Positions 42,668 to 51,473 are shown, counted from the stretch's first letter. The stretch: 64,000 nt of DNA from an uncultured Spartobacteria bacterium (GCA_938011325.1 CALLUD010000002.1:1-64000); one strand, 5' to 3'. Notes: generated by a model from the letters alone, not told the origin. Numbers and translations are program-made.

Positions 42668-44248
42668 ATGCCGGCCGGCGGCTGGCGGAGGGACGATCGA
42701 TCAGGCATGAGCGGATTTCTTTGGGGCGTATCGACGTCCGGGTATCAGAGCGAAGGCGGCTACAACGGGGAGGGGGAGCCGCAGAACAACTGGTCCGCCG
42801 CGGAGCGGGAGGGGCGCGTTCACCGCACGGGAAAGGCTGCCGAGTTCTGGACGAAATACGAGGAGGATTTTCGGCGGGCGCGCGAGATGGGCTGCACGGC
42901 ATTCCGCCTCGGGATCGAGTGGGCGAGGGTGCAGCCCTCGACCTCGAGGGAAATGCTCGCGGAACCTCCGCCGTTCGATCAGGCAGCGCTGCGGGATTAC
43001 GCGGACCGCATTGCCGCGTGCCGGCGCGCGGGGCTCGAGCCGGTGGTGACGTTCCAGCACTTCACGCATCCGGCATGGGTCGGCGTGGATGCCTGGCTCG
43101 AGGATCGGATCGTTGCACTGTTCGAGGCCTATGTTCGCGAGGCGGCCTTGCGAATCAACGAGTGGCTCGTCGCCGAGCATCGGCAGGCTCCGATGCACTG
43201 GCTGATCACGATCAACGAGCCGAACATCCTCGTTCAGAATACGTATCTCGTCCGGCAATTTCCCGGCGGCCATGGGGGGATCGCGACGGGCGTTTTCGCA
43301 TTGAACCGCCTGCTCGCGGCACATGTGCGCGCGTTCAACGCCCTTCACGACATCTACGAGCAAAAGGGATGGCCGGAACCAATGGTCACCACGAACACCT
43401 TCTGTTCCGACCTCTACTGGTCCGACCAGGTTATTCTCGATTTGCTGTCCCTGCGCGAACGCGGAGAGACGGATGTCGAGGCGGTCTTTCGTCGCGGGAT
43501 GACGTCGTTGAACCGTGCCGTGCGTTCCTCGCTGCTGCCGTTCACCGGCGGGTTCTTTGTCACGCTGGGGCGCCTGCTCCATCGTGTGGTCGACTGGCTT
43601 GCTCCCCGTCGCTATTTCACGGCTCGAAACTTTGCGTTTTTTCTCGCGGAGCTGCAGGCGTCGAAACGGGAGCGGGTCTTCGACTATATCGGGATGGATT
43701 ATTACGATCCGTTTTCCGGGCACCTGTTTCGGCCGCCGTCGTTTCAGGATCTTGAATTCACCACGCGCAGTCTCCATGCGTGGCTGATGGATGGAATGAC
43801 CAGCAAGTGGTGGGACTGGCGCATGCTGCCGGAAGGGCTCCACTTCTTCTGCCATCGCTACGCCCGCGAATATGGCAGGCCCATCCTCATCGCGGAAAAT
43901 GGCATGGCCCTTCGCCGACGCCCGGACAACACCGGACTGTCGCATCGCCGCGACCGGCAGACCCGAAGCGACTTTTTGAGGCGCCACATCGCCGAGGTCG
44001 TTCGCCTGCGAGCGGAAGGGTGCCCGCTTATCGGGTATCTTCATTGGTCGCTCACAGACAATTACGAGTGGGGCTCCTACACGGCCCGCTTTGGCCTGTT
44101 TTCGCTCGATTACACCCGCGACTCCGAGCGGCTCGAGACGGACCATCTCGGGGACACGCCGTCGAAGACCTACGCGCGACTCATTGCGGAGGCCGAAGAA
44201 CAACTTGAGCGGTCGGCGGCGGACGAAAAATCCGTGCCGCGACTCTGA
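42668..44248 (+). CDS. Glycoside hydrolase family 1 protein
   Basis: 526 residues with the GH1 barrel: FLWGVSTSGYQSEGGYNG at the start, acid/base E184 in TINEPNIL, and nucleophile E410 in ILIAENGMAL. Further landmarks are GCTAFRLGIEWARVQPS and GYLHWSLTDNYEWGSYTARF. It has no signal peptide. The ATG at 42668 is preceded by AAGGGAG; 42707 is an alternative start. GH1 includes glycolipid-acting enzymes such as plant SFR2, and here the neighbour is a diacylglycerol glycosyltransferase, so glycolipid remodelling is possible but not shown. A beta-glucosidase role is the default alternative. Confidence 0.88.
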   Translation: MPAGGWRRDDRSGMSGFLWGVSTSGYQSEGGYNGEGEPQNNWSAAEREGRVHRTGKAAEFWTKYEEDFRRAREMGCTAFRLGIEWARVQPSTSREMLAEPPPFDQAALRDYADRIAACRRAGLEPVVTFQHFTHPAWVGVDAWLEDRIVALFEAYVREAALRINEWLVAEHRQAPMHWLITINEPNILVQNTYLVRQFPGGHGGIATGVFALNRLLAAHVRAFNALHDIYEQKGWPEPMVTTNTFCSDLYWSDQVILDLLSLRERGETDVEAVFRRGMTSLNRAVRSSLLPFTGGFFVTLGRLLHRVVDWLAPRRYFTARNFAFFLAELQASKRERVFDYIGMDYYDPFSGHLFRPPSFQDLEFTTRSLHAWLMDGMTSKWWDWRMLPEGLHFFCHRYAREYGRPILIAENGMALRRRPDNTGLSHRRDRQTRSDFLRRHIAEVVRLRAEGCPLIGYLHWSLTDNYEWGSYTARFGLFSLDYTRDSERLETDHLGDTPSKTYARLIAEAEEQLERSAADEKSVPRL

Positions 44249-44332
44249 GCGCCCGCCGGCCCACGGATTGGGTCGAGATAATCGTTGCGCGCGCTCAAGA
44301 TTGCGGGCAGAAGTATTAGCCAAGCTTATACG

Positions 44333-46114
44333 ATGAGCGCTACGATTGCTGCCCCCGCCACGTCAGAACACGCGCAGGAACATGCGCACCACAAGCCGCA
44401 TTGGTTCTTCCACTATTTCTGGTCCTACGATCACAAGATGATCGGCCTCCAGTATTTCTGGACGTCGCTGTTTTTCCTCTTCATCGGCGGCGGTCTGGCG
44501 CTGGGGGTGCGGTATCAGCTCGGCTTCCCGGGCGCGCAGATTCCCATCATCGGCCAGTTCCTTCCAAGCACGCTGGCGGTGGACGGCTCGTTTGTTCCCG
44601 GCGGCTACAACATGCTCGTCACGATGCACGCGACCTTCATGGTCTTCCTCGTCGTGATGCCCATGTTGATTGGCGCCTTTGGAAACTACCTGATCCCGCT
44701 GCAAATCGGCGCGGGCGACATGGCGTTTCCGCTGCTCAACGAGCTGAGCTACTGGCTCTACGCGCTCTCCGGCATCATTCTCACGACGGCATTTTTCGTT
44801 CCCGGCGGTGCACCGGCTTCGGGATGGACCGCCTACGCGCCGCTGAGCGCGGTCGCCGCCTACAACCAGACCGCGATGGGGCAGAGCCTGTGGTGCATCG
44901 GCATTTTCATCAACGGCCTCTCCTCGATCGCGGGTGCGTCGAACTACATCACGACGATCGTGAACATGCGTGCGCCCGGCATGCGGATGTTCCGGATGCC
45001 GCTCACCGTGTGGTCGCTTTTCATCACGGCGATTCTTCTCGTGCTTGCGGTGCCCGTGCTTTCCGCCGCGGGTGCGATGCTCTTCTTCGACCTCAACTTC
45101 CACACGAACTTCTTCGTGCCCATTCGTGATGGCATCGCGACCGGTGGCCAGCCGTTGCTCTGGCAGCACCTGTTCTGGTTCTTCGGCCATCCGGAGGTTT
45201 ACATCATGATCCTGCCGGCGATGGGGCTGGTCTCGGAGGTGCTGGCGGTGTTCGCCCGCAAGCCGATCTTCGGCTACAAGGCGATGGTTTACGCGATGGT
45301 CGCGATCGGCTTCCTCGGCTTCATCGTCTGGGGCCACCACATGTTCGTCAGCGGCATGAACCTCACGCTGAGCGCGGTGTTTTCGCTCACCACGATGATC
45401 ATCGCCGTGCCGTCGGCGATCAAGACGTTCAACTGGCTCGGCACTGTCTGGCGCGGTTCGATCGAGTTCACGCCGCCGATGTGCTTCGCTCTGGCGTTTG
45501 TATCGATGTTCGTCATCGGAGGTCTCAGCGGCATCTTCATGGCTTCGACGCCGGTGGACCTGTTCATCCACCACACCTACTTCATCGTCGCGCACATTCA
45601 CTACGTGCTGTTCGGCGGAAGCATCTTCGCCGTTTTCGCGGCGATCTATTTCTGGTTTCCGAAGATGTTCGGCCGGATGCTCAACGACAAGCTGGGCTAC
45701 ATCCACTTCTTCCTCACGTTCATCTTCTTCAACCTGACGTTCTTCCCGATGCACAACCTCGGCCTTGGCGGCATGATGCGGCGCATCGCGGATCCGACGC
45801 TCTACGAGCATCTCAAGCAGCTTCAGCCGCTGAACCAGATTTCCACGATCGGCGCCTTCGGCCTCGGCCTCACGCTGATCCCGTTCTTCTGGAACGTCAT
45901 CGTCTCGCTGCGCAGCGGCAAGAAGGCCCCGGCCAATCCGTGGCATGCCAACACGCTCGAGTGGACGATTCCTTCGCCTCCCGGACACGGCAATTTCCCG
46001 AAGACCCCCGTCGTTCACCACGGCCCCTACGAATACAGCGTGCCCGGCATGGACAAGGACTACCTCCCGCAGACCGAGGTGGCTCCCGCAGGGGCGCAGC
46101 TCGACGCTCACTAA
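44333..46114 (+). CDS. coxA: Cytochrome c oxidase subunit I (haem-copper, aa3/caa3)
   Basis: 593 residues with twelve core helices. Metal ligands are all present: H99 (TMHATFM, low-spin haem), H286 with cross-linked Y290 (FGHPEVYIMI), H335-H336 (WGHHMFVSG), and H421 and H423 (VAHIHYVLFGG, high-spin and low-spin haem). K316 of GYKAMVYAM is the K-channel lysine. It reduces O2 to water while pumping protons. The ATG at 44333 gives a His-rich cytoplasmic lead (EHAQEHAHHKPHWFFHYF). It follows the GH1 gene by 84 bp and precedes ctaA by 9 bp. Confidence 0.96.
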   Translation: MSATIAAPATSEHAQEHAHHKPHWFFHYFWSYDHKMIGLQYFWTSLFFLFIGGGLALGVRYQLGFPGAQIPIIGQFLPSTLAVDGSFVPGGYNMLVTMHATFMVFLVVMPMLIGAFGNYLIPLQIGAGDMAFPLLNELSYWLYALSGIILTTAFFVPGGAPASGWTAYAPLSAVAAYNQTAMGQSLWCIGIFINGLSSIAGASNYITTIVNMRAPGMRMFRMPLTVWSLFITAILLVLAVPVLSAAGAMLFFDLNFHTNFFVPIRDGIATGGQPLLWQHLFWFFGHPEVYIMILPAMGLVSEVLAVFARKPIFGYKAMVYAMVAIGFLGFIVWGHHMFVSGMNLTLSAVFSLTTMIIAVPSAIKTFNWLGTVWRGSIEFTPPMCFALAFVSMFVIGGLSGIFMASTPVDLFIHHTYFIVAHIHYVLFGGSIFAVFAAIYFWFPKMFGRMLNDKLGYIHFFLTFIFFNLTFFPMHNLGLGGMMRRIADPTLYEHLKQLQPLNQISTIGAFGLGLTLIPFFWNVIVSLRSGKKAPANPWHANTLEWTIPSPPGHGNFPKTPVVHHGPYEYSVPGMDKDYLPQTEVAPAGAQLDAH

Positions 46115-46123
46115 CGCTCACGA

Positions 46124-47152
46124 ATGCCGCATCGTCCGTTCACGTATCGACTCCTGCACGTCTTTGCGGCATTCACGACGGCCTGCACCTTCGTGCTGCT
46201 CATCAGTGGCGGTCTCGTAACCTCCCACGGAGCCGGGCTCGCCGTGCCCGACTGGCCGAACACCTACGGCTATAACATGTTTCTGTTCCCGATCTCCCGG
46301 TGGGTCGGTGGGATTTTCTACGAACACACGCACCGACTCATCGCGAGCGGAATCGGCCTGCTGACCGTGTTGCTCGCGATCGGGCTTTTCGTGTTCGAAA
46401 AACGCCGTTGGGTGAAGACGCTGGGCGGCATCGCGGTCGTCGCGGTGATTTTGCAGGGCGTGCTGGGTGGCCTGCGAGTGACGATGTTAAAGGACGAGCT
46501 AGGAATCTTCCATGGCATGCTCGCGCAATCGTTCTTCGTGCTGCTGGGAGTGATCACGGTCGCGACCAGCCGCGCGTATCTCGAAGGCCGCTGGGCGCCG
46601 ATCCTTCCGTCGGCCTCGATTCGAAATCTCCTGTATGTCCTGGTCGGCGTGACCTTCGTGCAGCTCGCGATCGCCGCCACCATGCGCCACAACCACACCG
46701 GGCTCTCGATTCACGACTTTCCGCTCGCCTACGGCAGCATCCTTCCCGATACCTCGCCGGAGGCCATGGAGCAGATCAATGCGAAGCGTGTTTCCGATGG
46801 CGAAATGCCCACGACCGCCGCACAAATCTGGCTGCAGATGGCCCATCGCGGTTTTGCGGTCGGCATCGCGATTCTCACATTTGTGCTGCTGGCTCGTTGC
46901 CTTCGGCACGGGCGACTTCCGGTGGCGGTGGTTCGCACAGTTGCTTTCCTTTCGGCGATGATCCTCGTGCAAATCGGGCTCGGTGCGTGGACCATCTGGT
47001 CAAACAAGGCGGCCGATATCACGACCGCCCACCACGCCGTCGGAGCCCTCTTTCTCTTCATTGCCGCGCGTCTCGCCTTCCAGCTTTCGCTCATGAACAG
47101 GGCGGAAACCCGTGCGAAGGTGCCGGCGCATCCTGATCTCGTTTCCGCATGA
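46124..47152 (+). CDS. ctaA: Haem A synthase (CtaA/COX15)
   Basis: 342 residues, eight predicted membrane helices arranged as two four-helix halves. The haem histidines occur in FYEHTHRLIASG, IFHGMLAQSF, MAHRGFAVG and TTAHHAVGALF. It oxidises the haem O methyl group to make haem A for CoxA. N-terminal GGLVTSHGAGLAVPDWPNT is the CtaA signature. It is encoded 9 bp after coxA and overlaps ctaB by 4 bp, so the whole haem A route travels with the oxidase. Confidence 0.95.
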   Translation: MPHRPFTYRLLHVFAAFTTACTFVLLISGGLVTSHGAGLAVPDWPNTYGYNMFLFPISRWVGGIFYEHTHRLIASGIGLLTVLLAIGLFVFEKRRWVKTLGGIAVVAVILQGVLGGLRVTMLKDELGIFHGMLAQSFFVLLGVITVATSRAYLEGRWAPILPSASIRNLLYVLVGVTFVQLAIAATMRHNHTGLSIHDFPLAYGSILPDTSPEAMEQINAKRVSDGEMPTTAAQIWLQMAHRGFAVGIAILTFVLLARCLRHGRLPVAVVRTVAFLSAMILVQIGLGAWTIWSNKAADITTAHHAVGALFLFIAARLAFQLSLMNRAETRAKVPAHPDLVSA

Positions 47153-48045
47153 AAACTGCCGCCGCCGAACAAGCCGCCCGTTCCGACTCGTGGGTTTCGG
47201 ACCTGCTTCTGCTCGTCAAGGCACGCCTTTCCCTGCTCGTGCTCAGCACGACGCTCGTCGGGTTCCTGCTTGGCCAGGGCTCGCGTCCGATGGACTGGTT
47301 CGTGCTGGCGGCGACGCTTGTCGGAACGGCGCTCAGCGCCTGCGGTGCCGCGGCATTGAACCAATGGTGGGAGCGCGACTTCGACGGGATGATGAAACGC
47401 ACGCGGAACCGTCCGTTGCCGGCGGGCCGCATGCACCCGGGCGATGCATTGATGTTCGGCGTCTTTTTCAGCGCGGTGGGCACGGCCTGCCTCGCGCTTT
47501 TTGTCAACTGGCTGAGCGCGGCGCTGGTTGCCGGCACCATCATTCTTTACGTGCTCGTTTACACCCCGATGAAGCGGCTGAGCGCGGTGAACACGCTCGT
47601 CGGCGCGGTGCCCGGTGCGCTTCCGCCCTTGATCGGTTGGGTGGCGGCCACGGGTCACGCCAGCCTGCCGGGTTGGGTGCTGTTCGCGATTTTGTGGTTC
47701 TGGCAGATGCCGCACTTCCTCGCGATTGCATGGATGTATCGCGATGAATACGCGGAGGCTGGATTTGTCGTTCTCACCGGCAAGGATGTCGATGGATCCG
47801 CCACGGCGCGGCAGTCGCTGCTTTACACGTTCTGCCTCGTGATCGTGACGCTGGTCCCGGCGCTGATTCATTTGAACACGGCGGTCTGCTTTTTCGGCTC
47901 GCTGGTCCTTGGCGCCGGATTCTGCGCCGCCGGCCTGCACTTCGCATGGCATCGCTCCCGCCAGTCGGCGCGGGTGCTGTTCTTCGCGTCGATCCTTTAC
48001 CTCCCGCTTCTGCTGGCCCTTCTCGTCGCGACCCGCAATGCATGA
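47149..48045 (+). CDS. ctaB: Protohaem IX farnesyltransferase (haem O synthase, CtaB/CyoE)
   Basis: 298 residues, UbiA prenyltransferase family with about nine helices. The prenyl-diphosphate site is NQWWERDFDGMMKRTRNRPL, and the second Asp-rich loop is MYRDEYAEAG. It adds a farnesyl group to haem B, producing haem O for CtaA. Start ATG overlaps ctaA and the stop overlaps the next small gene (ATGA). A soluble N-terminal lead precedes the first helix (LLLVKARLSLLVLST). Confidence 0.95.
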   Translation: MKTAAAEQAARSDSWVSDLLLLVKARLSLLVLSTTLVGFLLGQGSRPMDWFVLAATLVGTALSACGAAALNQWWERDFDGMMKRTRNRPLPAGRMHPGDALMFGVFFSAVGTACLALFVNWLSAALVAGTIILYVLVYTPMKRLSAVNTLVGAVPGALPPLIGWVAATGHASLPGWVLFAILWFWQMPHFLAIAWMYRDEYAEAGFVVLTGKDVDGSATARQSLLYTFCLVIVTLVPALIHLNTAVCFFGSLVLGAGFCAAGLHFAWHRSRQSARVLFFASILYLPLLLALLVATRNA

Positions 48046-48161
48046 TGAATCGCAAGCTCCGAAACTGGGTGGTGCTCGTCGGAATCTGGGTCGCTGCGCT
48101 TGCGCTGTTTGTGGTGGTGCTCGTCTGGAAATTGCGCTGGACCGAGCCGCTGACGCCTTGA
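48042..48161 (+). CDS. 39-residue single-helix membrane protein in the oxidase operon
   Basis: MMNRKLRNWVVLVGIWVAAL and onward: a short basic start, one membrane helix (about 9-29) and a short charged tail (WKLRWTEPLTP). It starts with an ATGA overlap of the ctaB stop (48042) or at the next Met (48045), and precedes coxC by 37 bp. Too small for a family call. Oxidase operons often carry such tiny subunits, for example subunit IV-like proteins, so it is probably a translated subunit or assembly factor. Confidence 0.5.
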   Translation: MMNRKLRNWVVLVGIWVAALALFVVVLVWKLRWTEPLTP

Positions 48162-48198
48162 CCAACCCCGCTTCGAACCGCTTTAACCTAATGCATTC

Positions 48199-48822
48199 AT
48201 GAGCACTGTCGCCCTCGACTCCCACGACACGCAGCATCATGGCGCCCCCCCGGCGACCTGCAAATTCGGCATGATCATCTTCCTCATTTCGGAAGCCATG
48301 CTCTTTGCCGGGTTGATCGCGGGCTACATTGTCCTCCGCGGCGCACATCCGGGCGACTGGCCGCCGGCGGGTTATCCCGACATTCAGGTGCAGTGGCCGC
48401 TCACCACGATGAACATCGTGATGATCGTCAACTCGATCATCCTGATCGGTTCGAGCTTTACCTATCACTTTGCCGAAGCCGCGGTGAGCAAGGGGAAGTC
48501 CGGAATCCTGTGGCTCATTGCCACGCTCATTCTCGGCTCCATCTTCCTTTCCGTGCAGGGATGGGAGTGGGTGCATCTGAAACACGAGGGTCTTTGGTGG
48601 GATCAGGGCCTCATCTACGGATCGTGCTTCTTCGCCATCACCGGCTTCCACGGCATGCACGTTTTTGTCGGCCTGCTGCTGATCCTCTGGATTCTGCTCA
48701 AGCAGACGTTCACCGGCTGCTTCACGCCCCAGCGGCATGCTGCGATGGCCAACGTCGGCCTTTACTGGCACTTCGTCGACGCGGTCTGGATCGTCGTCTA
48801 CACGTCGCTATACGTGATCTGA
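48199..48822 (+). CDS. coxC: Cytochrome c oxidase subunit III
   Basis: 207 residues with five membrane helices, the short bacterial form. Signature elements are FGMIIFLISEAMLFAGLIAG, NSIILIGSSFTYHFAEAAV, the E in VQGWEWVHL, and ITGFHGMHVFVGLLLILWIL and the C-terminal VGLYWHFVDAVWIVVYTSLY. It stabilises CoxA in the caa3 oxidase. A cytoplasmic lead with DTQHHG-type His residues precedes helix one. SCO follows 4 bp later. Confidence 0.95.
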   Translation: MSTVALDSHDTQHHGAPPATCKFGMIIFLISEAMLFAGLIAGYIVLRGAHPGDWPPAGYPDIQVQWPLTTMNIVMIVNSIILIGSSFTYHFAEAAVSKGKSGILWLIATLILGSIFLSVQGWEWVHLKHEGLWWDQGLIYGSCFFAITGFHGMHVFVGLLLILWILLKQTFTGCFTPQRHAAMANVGLYWHFVDAVWIVVYTSLYVI

Positions 48823-48826
48823 CGGA

Positions 48827-49474
48827 ATGGATTCGCCGAAGCGGATCCCGCGCATAGGCTGGGTCATTGCGTTCATCGCGGCCACGGCCCTGCTCGGCAT
48901 GGTGTGGGTGAATCTCAAGGGAACCCGCCCAAGCGACAAGCAGGCGCTGCCCGTGCTGGCCACCGTGCCGGAGTTTTCCTTCACGTCGCAGACGGGGAAA
49001 ACGGTGACCCGTGAGGATCTTCTCGGAAAAATCTGGGTGGCCAATTTCATCTTCACCCGGTGCCCGGGGCCGTGCCCGATGATGACGAGCCGCATGGCCG
49101 AGCTGCAGGCGGCGGTCGAGAAGGCGGGTGGAAACGTGCATCTGGTCAGCGTGTCGGTTGACCCGGAACACGACACGCCGGAGGTGCTGACGAAATACGG
49201 CGAGCGCTTTGGCGCGAATCCCCAGTGGTGGACGTTTCTGACCGGGCCACGCGCTCAGATTGACGAGTTTGTCACGAAGGGGATGTTGCTGCCGCTCGCG
49301 CGGGACGGCGAGGGTGTGCCGACGCATTCACAGAAGTTTCTCGTGATCGACGAGGAGGGGCGCATTCGCAGCTTTCACGAGCTTGACGACGGCGAGTTGA
49401 TCCCGAAAGTTCTCATGGACATCGGAGCCCTCATTCGGGAGGCTTCGAAAAAGAAGACCACCACCGGATCATGA
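48827..49474 (+). CDS. SCO1/SenC copper chaperone for CuA
   Basis: 215 residues: one membrane anchor (about 12-28) and a thioredoxin-like domain with the copper motif C79-x3-C83 (FTRCPGPCPMM) and the third ligand His in THSQKFLVID. SCO inserts copper into the CuA site of CoxB and may act as a thiol reductase. All three ligands are intact. It overlaps the following small Cys-containing membrane protein by 4 bp. Confidence 0.92.
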   Translation: MDSPKRIPRIGWVIAFIAATALLGMVWVNLKGTRPSDKQALPVLATVPEFSFTSQTGKTVTREDLLGKIWVANFIFTRCPGPCPMMTSRMAELQAAVEKAGGNVHLVSVSVDPEHDTPEVLTKYGERFGANPQWWTFLTGPRAQIDEFVTKGMLLPLARDGEGVPTHSQKFLVIDEEGRIRSFHELDDGELIPKVLMDIGALIREASKKKTTTGS

Positions 49475-49725
49475 GCCGCATTTTTCGCCTTTTGCTGATT
49501 GCCTGCGTGCTGGGTCTTGTCCCGGTCGAGGCGGTGTGGGCGTGCCCGGGCTGCAGCCAGGTGAGTGAGGCGGTCGGGAGGGCGGAACCGGAGACGGTGA
49601 AGGCCGGGCTGGCACTTTCGTGGAGCGTGCTGTTCCTGCTCGGTGTGGTGGGCGGAGTCTTCAGTTTCCTCGGCGTTTACATCGCGCGCACGGTTGCCCG
49701 GCTTGAGCGCGATTCGGAGGTTTAG
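49471..49725 (+). CDS. Small membrane protein with CPGC motif, oxidase-associated
   Basis: 84 residues: a signal-like helix (LLLIACVLGLVPVEAVWA) leading to ACPGCSQVSEAVG just outside the membrane, then a second helix (about 45-72, LALSWSVLFLLGVVGGVFSF). The CxxC at the periplasmic face after SCO suggests a copper- or thiol-related role; similar small CP(x)C membrane proteins occur beside oxidase genes in related bacteria as I recall. No enzyme activity is inferred. It overlaps SCO by 4 bp and probably ends the respiratory operon. Confidence 0.55.
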   Translation: MSRIFRLLLIACVLGLVPVEAVWACPGCSQVSEAVGRAEPETVKAGLALSWSVLFLLGVVGGVFSFLGVYIARTVARLERDSEV

Positions 49726-49734
49726 CTCGCTTTA

Positions 49735-50142
49735 ATGGAGTCCGCATCGCGATCCGGTCTGGAGCATCCGGGTATTCTCGACGCCTTTGCCCACGACACG
49801 CGGACCGACCGTGTGGTGCTGGCCATGTTCGAGACGCGGCCCTGGACCCTCGGCGATTTGCAGGCCTTCCAGCTTCAGGAGAAGTTGAATGCCTACGCGT
49901 CCTTCGTGCTCGACGGAGAGTTCGAGGAGCAGTTCCCGGAGCTGGTGGGCAAGCGGGTTTGCATCCAGCTGCGCACGGTTTACGAGCCCGATGAACGGAC
50001 GCTCGGCTTTCTGGCCCAGGTGCGCGAGCAGTTGAGCTTTCAGGACATCGATCTCGAGACGGTCCTTATTTCCCTCGATGAGGCGCCGGAACCGCCCGAA
50101 GGGAACGGGGGCTGCGGTTCCGGTTGCGGCTGCCGCCACTGA
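49735..50142 (+). CDS. Small soluble protein with Cys-rich tail (DUF6572-like)
   Basis: 135 residues. The body (RTDRVVLAMFETRPWTLGDL, LQAFQLQEKLNAYASFVLDG, YEPDERTLGFLAQVREQL) resembles small uncharacterised proteins of the DUF6572 type, though I am unsure of this name. The last ten residues GCGSGCGCRH form a CxxxCxC-plus-His tail that could bind a metal. It is 9 bp after the small membrane protein and 112 bp before rplK on the same strand. Function unknown. Confidence 0.55.
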   Translation: MESASRSGLEHPGILDAFAHDTRTDRVVLAMFETRPWTLGDLQAFQLQEKLNAYASFVLDGEFEEQFPELVGKRVCIQLRTVYEPDERTLGFLAQVREQLSFQDIDLETVLISLDEAPEPPEGNGGCGSGCGCRH

Positions 50143-50178
50143 TCCCGTGCGGTCTCGCAATTTCTTCGAAAACGCGAC

Positions 50179-50207
50179 TTGACCGCTGCGGGAAAGTTCG
50201 CCAAATT
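50179..50207 (+). promoter_or_regulatory. Weak candidate promoter of rplK operon
   Basis: TTGACC (50179-50184), 17 bp, CAAATT (50202-50207). The -10 box matches poorly (3 of 6). Placed because a ribosomal operon promoter is expected in this gap. Confidence 0.25.
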
Positions 50208-50222
50208 CCTCGTTCTTTTTCC

Positions 50223-50236
50223 CGCTGCGCGCAGCG
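50223..50236. repeat. Palindrome in the rplK leader
   Basis: CGCTGCGCGCAGCG is a perfect 14-bp inverted repeat about 19 bases before the rplK ATG, followed by AACCCTTTTTAT. It could form a small stem in the leader or act as a protein site. It is short for a terminator and has no real loop. Confidence 0.35.
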
Positions 50237-50254
50237 AACCCTTTTTATACAGTC

Positions 50255-50680
50255 ATGGCCAAAGAAGTCGTCGCAACCATCAAGCTCCAGATTCCGGCAG
50301 GGCAGGCGAATCCCGCGCCGCCGGTCGGTCCCGCCCTCGGTCAGCAGGGTGTCAACATCATGGGCTTCTGCAAGGAGTTCAATGCCGCCACGCAGAAGCA
50401 GGCGGGCGACATCCTTCCGGTGGTGATCACCGTTTACAAGGACAAGAGTTTCACCTTCATCACCAAGAACCCGCCGGCGGGCGTGCTGCTCAAGAAGGCC
50501 GCCAACATCGCAGCGGGGTCCAAGGAGCCCAACAAGAACAAGGTCGCCAAGCTCACCAAGAAGCAGGTGATGGACATCGTGAAGGTCAAGATCGCCGACA
50601 TGAACACGACGAACGAGGAGGCCGCCTTCCGGACGCTGTGCGGCACCGCCCGCCAGATGGGCATCGAGGTCGTCGACTGA
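50255..50680 (+). CDS. rplK: 50S ribosomal protein L11
   Basis: 141 residues, normal length. N-terminal [21 protein letters not shown] is the L11 signature and [11 protein letters not shown] follows; the C-terminal RNA-binding part has [18 protein letters not shown] and the end [11 protein letters not shown]11 binds the GTPase-associated centre of 23S rRNA and is the target of stringent-response signalling through RelA. First gene of the ribosomal/RNA polymerase string; nusG and secE, which usually precede it, are absent. Confidence 0.98.
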   Translation: MAKEVVATIKLQIPAGQANPAPPVGPALGQQGVNIMGFCKEFNAATQKQAGDILPVVITVYKDKSFTFITKNPPAGVLLKKAANIAAGSKEPNKNKVAKLTKKQVMDIVKVKIADMNTTNEEAAFRTLCGTARQMGIEVVD

Positions 50681-50738
50681 TTTTAAACCCAATACATCGC
50701 AGGAGACCCTCCCCGGGTCGCAGGCACTGCAACAAACC

Positions 50739-51440
50739 ATGCAAAAGAAACGCAGCAAACGTTACCGCGCGGCCGCCGAGCTGGTGGACGCGAAGAAGAA
50801 ATACGCGCTGAGTGACGCGGTGAAGCTCCTCAAGACGCTTCCGCCCACGAAGTTCGATCAGACCGTGACGCTCTCCTTCAAGCTGGGCGTCGATCCCCGG
50901 CAGAGCGACCAGATGGTTCGCGGCACGTGTCCGCTCCCGCACGGCAGCGGCAAGACCGTTCGAGTGCTGGTCTTTGCGACCGGCGCCGCCGCCGAGGCCG
51001 CCAAGGAAGCGGGTGCCGAATACGTCGGATTTGAGGATCTCATCAAGAAGGTCCAGGGCGGTTTCCAGGATTTTGACGTCGCGGTGGCCACGCCGGCCGC
51101 CATGGCGGAGGTTCGCAAGCTGGGCAAGGTGCTCGGACCGCGCGGCCTGATGCCGAACCCGAAGACGGGCACGGTTACCGAAGACACCGCCGAGGCGGTG
51201 AAGGCGGTGAAGGCGGGGCGCGTCGAGTTCAAGCTCGACAAGAACGCGAACATCGCCGTCCCGGTTGGCAAGTTCTCCTTCAACGAGGAAGCGCTCACGG
51301 AAAATGGCGCCGCGGTGATCGAGGCGGTCGTCAAGGCCCGCCCGGCCACGGCCAAGGGTGCGTTTGTCGAGGCGATCACCCTCGCCGCGACGATGTCCCC
51401 GGGCCTTGCGCTCGATCCCGCACCCTTCCTCAAAAACTAA
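50739..51440 (+). CDS. rplA: 50S ribosomal protein L1
   Basis: 233 residues of the expected L1 length. KRYRAAAELVDAKKKYAL opens and VDPRQSDQMVRGTCPLPHGSG and LGPRGLMPNPKTGTVT are signature blocks. L1 forms the mobile stalk near the E site and in other bacteria represses its own operon through an mRNA leader. The 58 bp before it hold no clear duplicate of the 23S L1 site that I can identify by eye. Confidence 0.98.
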   Translation: MQKKRSKRYRAAAELVDAKKKYALSDAVKLLKTLPPTKFDQTVTLSFKLGVDPRQSDQMVRGTCPLPHGSGKTVRVLVFATGAAAEAAKEAGAEYVGFEDLIKKVQGGFQDFDVAVATPAAMAEVRKLGKVLGPRGLMPNPKTGTVTEDTAEAVKAVKAGRVEFKLDKNANIAVPVGKFSFNEEALTENGAAVIEAVVKARPATAKGAFVEAITLAATMSPGLALDPAPFLKN

Positions 51441-51473
51441 CGGCCTCTCGACCACAACCCATCGCTTCGAACC

